The position numbers and the translations under genes are program-made. This document shows, in pieces, positions 59,475-64,000 of a stretch of 64,000 nt of DNA (positions within the stretch are counted from its first letter, which is position 1; each line of letters opens with the position of its first letter). The notes under the pieces were generated by a model. It did no database searches. It saw nothing but the letters and a program-made list of their open reading frames with translations, and was not told the DNA's origin. This stretch comes from an uncultured Cohaesibacter sp. (lineage in GTDB: Bacteria; Pseudomonadota; Alphaproteobacteria; Rhizobiales; Cohaesibacteraceae), in assembly GCF_963678225.1 (NCBI RefSeq), contig NZ_OY782764.1, forward strand, positions 2,609,001-2,673,000, read 5' to 3'.

Positions 59475-61469
59475 ATGCTGAGTGAAGACAAACTGAAGTC
59501 TATTCTCGACAAGAAGATCTCTTCTGCTGAAAAGTACGATGACGAAACTCAGGCGGAAGACCGGGAAAAGGCGCTTGAATATTATCGCGGCGAGATGAGC
59601 GATCTGGAGCCGGAGGAAGGGCGATCCTCTGCCAAGTCTCTTGACGTGGCTGATGCCGTTGAATGGATCATGCCGGACATGATGCAGATCTTCTGCGGCT
59701 CAGGTCAGCCTATGAAGGCGCTTCCGACTGGGGTGGGAGATGAAGACCTTTCCAAGCAGCAAACGGACGGAACCAACTGGTTCTTTATGAACGAATGCAG
59801 AGGCTATTGGGTGATCCACGACCTTTGCCATGATGCCTTGTTGCAGCGGAACGCGGTCGGCAAGGTATGGCGCGATCAGACACCGGTCATCAAGGTTGAG
59901 GAATATGAGGATCTTGACGCAAACCGCTGGGCGGATCTGGTCAATTCACCGAATGTTGAGGTGCTGGAACAGACAGCCAATGAGGATGGCACATATGATC
60001 TTAAGATCAAGGTGATCAAGAGCAAAGGGCGGCAACGGGTTGAGGTTTTGCCGCGTGAGAACTTCCTGATTTCCTCTGAGGCGACCAGCATCGAGGACAC
60101 CAACTTTGCAGGCGACAAGACGCTAGAGACACGCTCCGACCTCAATGAGCGATTTGCGGACAATCCAGACGCACTCAAGAAGATCAAAAACCTTAATTCC
60201 TTTGGTGGATTCGATGACGATGACGCCAATGAGAGTCGAGAAAAAGACTATGCCTGGGAGGAGGAAGCGGCTGATAGATCGATGGATGAGATCGAGATCT
60301 ATGAATGCTACGTCAAGGCAGACGCCAATGAGGATGGCGTGGCTGAGTGGCTGCAGGTGATTGTCTCAGGTGGGCAGGGCGCTCGCGTAATTATTGCGGT
60401 GGAAGAGTGGGACGATGATCTACCCTATTTCGATGTGACGGCGCTAAGAATTCCGCATCGATTTGCTGGACGCTCTCTGGCCGATTCCACCATTTCAATC
60501 CAAGGAGTCAAAACGGCGCTACTTCGTGGGGCGCTTGACAACATTTATTGGCAGAACAACCCGGAACGGGAAGTCAACGTCAATGCATTGGAAGAAGATG
60601 GAGTAGATCGCCTCAACAATCGAGAGTTCGGCAATACCATTCCGGTCACCGAGCCTAATTCAGTCCGATATCTGACCTTACCATATTTTGCCAACCAGTC
60701 CTTTGAGGCCATGGATCAAATGGACCGGATCGTCGCAAATAGAACAGGGGTGAGCGCATCATCCAAGGGGCTTGATCCGGAAGCACTGCAGAACCAGTCC
60801 GCCACAGCGAATAACAACATGATGTCGGCCACGCGAGCCAAGGCGGTTTTCTTTGCGCGCAATATGGCAGAGGGCGGCTTGCAGCGTATGTTCAAGATCT
60901 TAATGCGCCTGATTGCCAAATATGAGGATCAGCGCCTCATTCGCTTGAAGGGCGATTGGCAGCCGATCGATCCGCGTGTCTGGAATATGGACATGGATGT
61001 GACCGTGGAAGTCGGGCTCGGTTCCGGCACCCGCGAGCACGATATGGCGATCCTACAGATGATCCTTGCTCGACAAGAGCAGGTCGTGCGGGAATACGGT
61101 CCGGACAATCCGATTGTCCCATTTGACAAAATGCTTGAGACCTTTTCAAAGCTGATCGAGGCGGGCGGTCTGCGCAATCCGGAGCAGTATTTCAATGAAG
61201 TACCTTCGCAGGAACTGCTGCAATGGTTCGCGCAGTTCAAACAGAGCCAGCAGCCGCAGGCCGATCCGGCGAAGATGGCAGAGCTACAGCTTAAGCAGCA
61301 GCAACAACAGGCAGATATCCAGCTGAAGCGCGAGCAGATGCAGATGGAGATCCAGCTTAAGCGCGAGCAGATGCAGCTTGAAATACAGCTTAAGCGAGAG
61401 CAGGCCATGTTCGGGGCCAAGCAGTCGGGATTTTCAACTGATATCACTGTCGGGGGGCAGCCAGGATGA
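59475..61469 (+). CDS. Portal protein
   Basis: A 664-residue portal/head-tail connector subunit placed directly after terL. The body has segments like DVADAVEWIMPDMMQIF and PYFDVTALRIPHRFAGRSLADST. The C-terminus is a Gln/Lys-rich coiled coil with three tandem copies of a QLKREQMQ-type unit. Twelve copies should form the DNA channel at one capsid vertex. Its stop overlaps the next ATG. Confidence 0.85.
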   Translation: MLSEDKLKSILDKKISSAEKYDDETQAEDREKALEYYRGEMSDLEPEEGRSSAKSLDVADAVEWIMPDMMQIFCGSGQPMKALPTGVGDEDLSKQQTDGTNWFFMNECRGYWVIHDLCHDALLQRNAVGKVWRDQTPVIKVEEYEDLDANRWADLVNSPNVEVLEQTANEDGTYDLKIKVIKSKGRQRVEVLPRENFLISSEATSIEDTNFAGDKTLETRSDLNERFADNPDALKKIKNLNSFGGFDDDDANESREKDYAWEEEAADRSMDEIEIYECYVKADANEDGVAEWLQVIVSGGQGARVIIAVEEWDDDLPYFDVTALRIPHRFAGRSLADSTISIQGVKTALLRGALDNIYWQNNPEREVNVNALEEDGVDRLNNREFGNTIPVTEPNSVRYLTLPYFANQSFEAMDQMDRIVANRTGVSASSKGLDPEALQNQSATANNNMMSATRAKAVFFARNMAEGGLQRMFKILMRLIAKYEDQRLIRLKGDWQPIDPRVWNMDMDVTVEVGLGSGTREHDMAILQMILARQEQVVREYGPDNPIVPFDKMLETFSKLIEAGGLRNPEQYFNEVPSQELLQWFAQFKQSQQPQADPAKMAELQLKQQQQQADIQLKREQMQMEIQLKREQMQLEIQLKREQAMFGAKQSGFSTDITVGGQPG

Positions 61470-61711
61470 ATGATGAAGAGAAGATCATCCGGGGGGCGGA
61501 CGCAAACGCCTTGATGGCTAACCGGCTGTTACAGGACGCGCTGGACGATATCGAGAAGAAAGCGATTGATGCAGTATTGAACGCCAAGGATGATGATACT
61601 CGACGCGATGCTGCCTTTATGGCCCGCGTAACAAGAGATTTTCGTAGCAAGATAGCGGCAGTCGCAAGGACTGGCGATCAAGCAGCGGAACGCACCGCCC
61701 GGAAGGGCTAA
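61466..61711 (+). CDS. Small phage head-region protein, 81 aa
   Basis: An 81-residue helical protein (LMANRLLQDALDDIEKKAIDAVLNAKDDDTRR) whose ATG overlaps the portal stop. The position is typical of small head-assembly or scaffold-associated genes. Function unknown. Confidence 0.55.
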   Translation: MNDEEKIIRGADANALMANRLLQDALDDIEKKAIDAVLNAKDDDTRRDAAFMARVTRDFRSKIAAVARTGDQAAERTARKG

Positions 61712-61738
61712 ACCAACCACAAAACTGGAGAAGCCCAG

Positions 61739-62746
61739 ATGGGTACTCAAGACAACAACCCGGCAGATGCCGGGACTGTCAACGATGAAGCTATGTCCAT
61801 TGATGAAGCCATGAGCGTTTTTGACGGATTTGACGACGACCCCGAAGAGGATACCGCCGATCAAACAACCGAAGAGGGCCATGGTGATGACGAAGGGCAG
61901 GCGGACCCAGAAGAAGACGCCGAGGAAGCCGAAGACGGCGAAGGCGGTGAAGAGATCGAGGAAGACGATCAAGCAGAAGATACAACCGAAGGCGCCTTCG
62001 CTAGTGATGACGTGCAAGTCAAATTGCCCGACGGCACAGTCGCCACAGTGGCGGAGCTGAAAAACGGACATCTGATGCAATCGGACTATACCCGGAAAGT
62101 TCAGGCTCTGGCGCAAGATCGGCAGGCCACCCAGAATGCCCGCACCGAAGCAACCCAGTGGGGCGGATATTTCCAGCAGCAGGCTACTCGGCTTGAACAG
62201 GCGCTTGACAATGTCAAGGCACTCATCCCGGACCCTTCGCTGCAGTCGCAAGACCCGATTGCCTACATGGAACGCATGCAGCGCTTTACCGAACAGCTTC
62301 AAGAGACGCTCGGCAAGTCTCGGAATATTCGGCAACGTTCGCAGCAGCACCAAGCCCAACAGATGCAGACACAGCGTCAGGAAGCCTTCGGGCGTGAGCT
62401 GGAAGCACTCACGACGCAGAACCCGACGCTATTGGATCGGGAAAAACAGAAAGCCTACATCGACGAGGTGGAAGGTTTCCTGAAATCCGAGGGCTACGGC
62501 AACGAGGAAATCCTGGGCTTTATCGATCATCGCGCATGGCAGATTGTTCACGATGCCATGCAGTATCGAGCCGACAAAGCGAAGCAATCCAAGGCCAAAC
62601 GCAAGGTCAAGGATGTACCGAAAGTCGGCTCGAACAAGCGCGCCAAAACAGCCGGTGAGCGCAAACGTGGCCGCAACGCAAATGCGATGCAGCGACTTCA
62701 GAAAACAGGATCAATCGAAGACGCATTGCAAGTCGATTTCGACTGA
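61739..62746 (+). CDS. Phage scaffolding/capsid assembly protein
   Basis: A 335-residue protein with a very acidic N-terminus (DEEDTADQTTEEGHGDDEGQ style), then a helical central part with ERMQRFTEQLQETLGKSRN, and a basic C-terminal end with RKRGRNANAMQRL. Acidic-then-helical composition between portal and capsid genes is usual for scaffolds. It should assist capsid shell assembly and then leave. Confidence 0.7.
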   Translation: MGTQDNNPADAGTVNDEAMSIDEAMSVFDGFDDDPEEDTADQTTEEGHGDDEGQADPEEDAEEAEDGEGGEEIEEDDQAEDTTEGAFASDDVQVKLPDGTVATVAELKNGHLMQSDYTRKVQALAQDRQATQNARTEATQWGGYFQQQATRLEQALDNVKALIPDPSLQSQDPIAYMERMQRFTEQLQETLGKSRNIRQRSQQHQAQQMQTQRQEAFGRELEALTTQNPTLLDREKQKAYIDEVEGFLKSEGYGNEEILGFIDHRAWQIVHDAMQYRADKAKQSKAKRKVKDVPKVGSNKRAKTAGERKRGRNANAMQRLQKTGSIEDALQVDFD

Positions 62747-62769
62747 TCCTCACTTGAGGTGAAAATCTA

Positions 62770-63762
62770 ATGGCAGCAATTGCAAACACTTTTGTGTCTA
62801 CCGATGCAGTCGGTAACCGCGAAGAGCTGGATGATGTGGTTAGCCGCATCACGCCGGAAGACACTCCGATCTATTCCATGATCAAAAAGGAAAAGTCTTC
62901 CACGACCCATCCTGAATGGGAAATCGATGATCTCGCCGCCCCAGCAGAGAATGCGACTCCAGAAGGGGATGAGTTCGATTTTGACGCAATCGATACGCCG
63001 GATCGTGTCGGTAACTATGCCCAGATCTTTCGCAAGACTTGGGCAGTCTCCGAAACACAGGAGGCCTCCGACAATGCCGGCAATGTCGAGAAGGTCAAAT
63101 ATCAGAAGCTGAAGAAGGGTATCGAAGTTCGTAAGGACATCGAATTTGCCCTTGTATCGAACACGGCTTCTGTCGGAACCGGCACTCGCAAGCTCGGATC
63201 TCTACCTTCCTGGTACGAGACCAATGTTTCCCGCGGGGCAACAGGCGCAAACGGTGGCTATGATACTGGCACCGGCCTTACTATTGCCGCAACGGCTGGC
63301 ACCCAGCGCGCCTTCAGTAAGGCCCTGCTGGATACCACCATGCAGCAGGTCTACAACTCGGGCGGCACTACCAAGTTTGCCGTTTGCTCTCCTTACGTGA
63401 AGTCGGTCTTTACTACCTTCATGTCGGATAGCAACGTTGCATCCTTCCGCTATGCGGCGAGTGCGGGAAGCAAGAATACGATTGTCGCAACCGCAGACGT
63501 CTATGAGGGCGACTATGGCAAGGTGATGATTGTTCCGAACCGCGTAATGGCTGGCAACGCAACAATCGCTTCCAATGTTCATTTGCTTGACCCGACACTG
63601 CTCAGCATGAAGATGCTGCGCAAAATCAAAAATGTGTCGAACCTGGCCAAGACCGGTGACGCCAAGAAGGGTGTGATCATCGGTGAAGGGACGTTGAAGG
63701 TGAAAAACGAGAGGGGCCTAGGTTTGGTTGCTGATCTCTTCGGATTGACCGCAGCCACCTAA
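62770..63762 (+). CDS. Major capsid protein (SU10/DUF5309 type)
   Basis: A 330-residue coat protein of the DUF5309/SU10-like HK97-fold group. It includes REELDDVVSRITPEDTPIYSM, NYAQIFRKTWAVSETQEA, GIEVRKDIEFAL and YEGDYGKVMIVPNRVM. It follows the scaffold by 23 bases. AGGTGAAAAT precedes the ATG. A terminator follows. Confidence 0.85.
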   Translation: MAAIANTFVSTDAVGNREELDDVVSRITPEDTPIYSMIKKEKSSTTHPEWEIDDLAAPAENATPEGDEFDFDAIDTPDRVGNYAQIFRKTWAVSETQEASDNAGNVEKVKYQKLKKGIEVRKDIEFALVSNTASVGTGTRKLGSLPSWYETNVSRGATGANGGYDTGTGLTIAATAGTQRAFSKALLDTTMQQVYNSGGTTKFAVCSPYVKSVFTTFMSDSNVASFRYAASAGSKNTIVATADVYEGDYGKVMIVPNRVMAGNATIASNVHLLDPTLLSMKMLRKIKNVSNLAKTGDAKKGVIIGEGTLKVKNERGLGLVADLFGLTAAT

Positions 63763-63786
63763 TCAACCCTGAACTGACACTGTAGC

Positions 63787-63818
63787 AAAGAGGCTCCTTT
63801 TAAGGGGCCTTTTTGCAT
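63787..63818 (+). terminator. Terminator after the capsid gene
   Basis: GGCTCC and GGGGCC pair (imperfectly) around TTTTAA and are followed by TTTTT. It may limit capsid readthrough. Confidence 0.65.
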
Positions 63819-63832
63819 TTTGGAGCATTGAC

Positions 63833-64000
63833 ATGACAGCAAAAAAGCAAGACACGCCCGAAGGCAATATGACGGAAGCAGCCGCCAAGGAAGCAGCCGC
63901 CAAGGAAGCAGCCGCCAAGGAAGCAGCCGCCAAGGAAGCAGCCGCCAAGGAAGCAGCCGCCAAGGAAGCAGCCGCCAAGGAAGCAGCCGCCAAGGAAGCA
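63833..64000 (+). CDS. Phage protein with perfect EAAAK helical repeats (3' end outside window)
   Basis: A gene that begins at ATG 63833 (TTGGAG upstream) with MTAKKQDTPEGNMT and then continues as EAAAK units to the window edge. Eight complete units and two further codons are seen. EAAAK repeats make rigid alpha helices. The position after the capsid gene suggests a head or head-tail structural protein, but the functional end is not visible. Confidence 0.65.
   Translation, partial: MTAKKQDTPEGNMTEAAAKEAAAKEAAAKEAAAKEAAAKEAAAKEAAAKEAAAKEA
63875..64000 (+). repeat. Perfect 15-bp tandem repeat encoding EAAAK
   Basis: The unit GAAGCAGCCGCCAAG is repeated without a single substitution from 63875 to the end (eight full copies plus GAAGCA). 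Identical codons throughout indicate recent expansion by slippage or unequal exchange. Confidence 0.95.

Larger units (their letters stand above)
43602..64000. mobile_element. Integrated temperate prophage (left part; right end beyond window)
   Basis: A contiguous phage gene set runs from the integrase at 43684 to beyond the capsid gene. It covers integrase/excisionase, leftward early genes, repressor, rightward early genes, terminase, portal, scaffold and capsid. An IS5-family element and a KAP NTPase gene lie inside it. Lysis and tail genes are not yet reached. Confidence 0.9.

Noticed and set aside
63763-63993. Minus-strand frame of repeated MAAASL-like units
   Set aside because: It is only the complement of the EAAAK repeat; the plus-strand frame has a start, ribosome binding site and codon phase.
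43875-64000. CRISPR array
   Set aside because: The only regular repeats are the 15-bp EAAAK units and the operators. There are no repeat-spacer arrays.

Overview
The window looks like a chromosome segment of a Hyphomicrobiales-type alphaproteobacterium. The evidence is the split F-type ATPase Fo operon (atpI-atpB-atpE-atpF'-atpF), a nadA-nadB-nadC operon behind a NadQ-like operator, a paired processing-type M16 peptidase locus, a histone-deacetylase-like gene next to xseB, and moderately high GC with a rhizobial style of codon use. A marine Cohaesibacter- or Stappia-like bacterium would fit, but the family is only a guess.

Region 1 (1-43.5 kb) is ordinary chromosome. It opens with the 3' end of a DnaJ-type chaperone. 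An AT-rich DUF2971 gene follows, then a cation/proton antiporter, two 2-hydroxyacid dehydrogenases, an MTA/SAH nucleosidase, a HAD phosphatase and a YcaQ-type DNA glycosylase. Next come a three-gene envelope cluster (BON protein, 37-aa membrane peptide, protein with duplicated helix-hairpin-helix-like domains), a GGDEF-EAL protein, an M20 amidohydrolase, a Tat-exported 5'-nucleotidase, Sua5/TsaC and two M16 peptidases. The ATPase Fo operon lies at 21.9-24.8 kb. After it are a TetR regulator, a LysE-type exporter, pdxH, a lipoprotein, nadABC, three tandem DUF805 genes, the HDAC-like gene, xseB and a YchJ-like protein. A NemR-type redox regulator sits beside the quinone/alkenal reductase it probably controls, and a second, Sec-exported 5'-nucleotidase follows. 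Several short genes that conventional gene callers may miss (6796, 9239, 43045) have good ribosome binding sites.

Region 2 (43.5-64 kb) is a prophage inserted at the 3' end of tRNA-Pro(CGG); it runs off the right edge. Reading away from the tRNA there are an integrase, an overlapping excisionase, a leftward early operon (DUF2303 pair, small membrane peptide, HNH endonuclease) and a cleavable S24-type repressor. Divergent from the repressor is a rightward early operon: Cro-like protein, a CII-position regulator, methyltransferase, PAPS-reductase-like PP-loop protein, SNase and a replication-type winged-helix protein. An IS5-family element and a KAP-family P-loop NTPase (possible superinfection-exclusion cargo) interrupt the phage order. 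The packaging and head genes follow: small and large terminase, portal, scaffold and a SU10/DUF5309-type capsid. The window ends inside a gene encoding perfect EAAAK repeats.

The most informative new reading is the prophage switch. Five copies of a TGGTA-N4-TACCA operator form two clusters, like lambda OL and OR. One operator lies exactly in the 17-bp spacer of each early promoter. The Cro-like gene appears to be made from a leaderless mRNA, and the interval where lambda has nutR/tR1 contains a chain of hairpins ending in a terminator.
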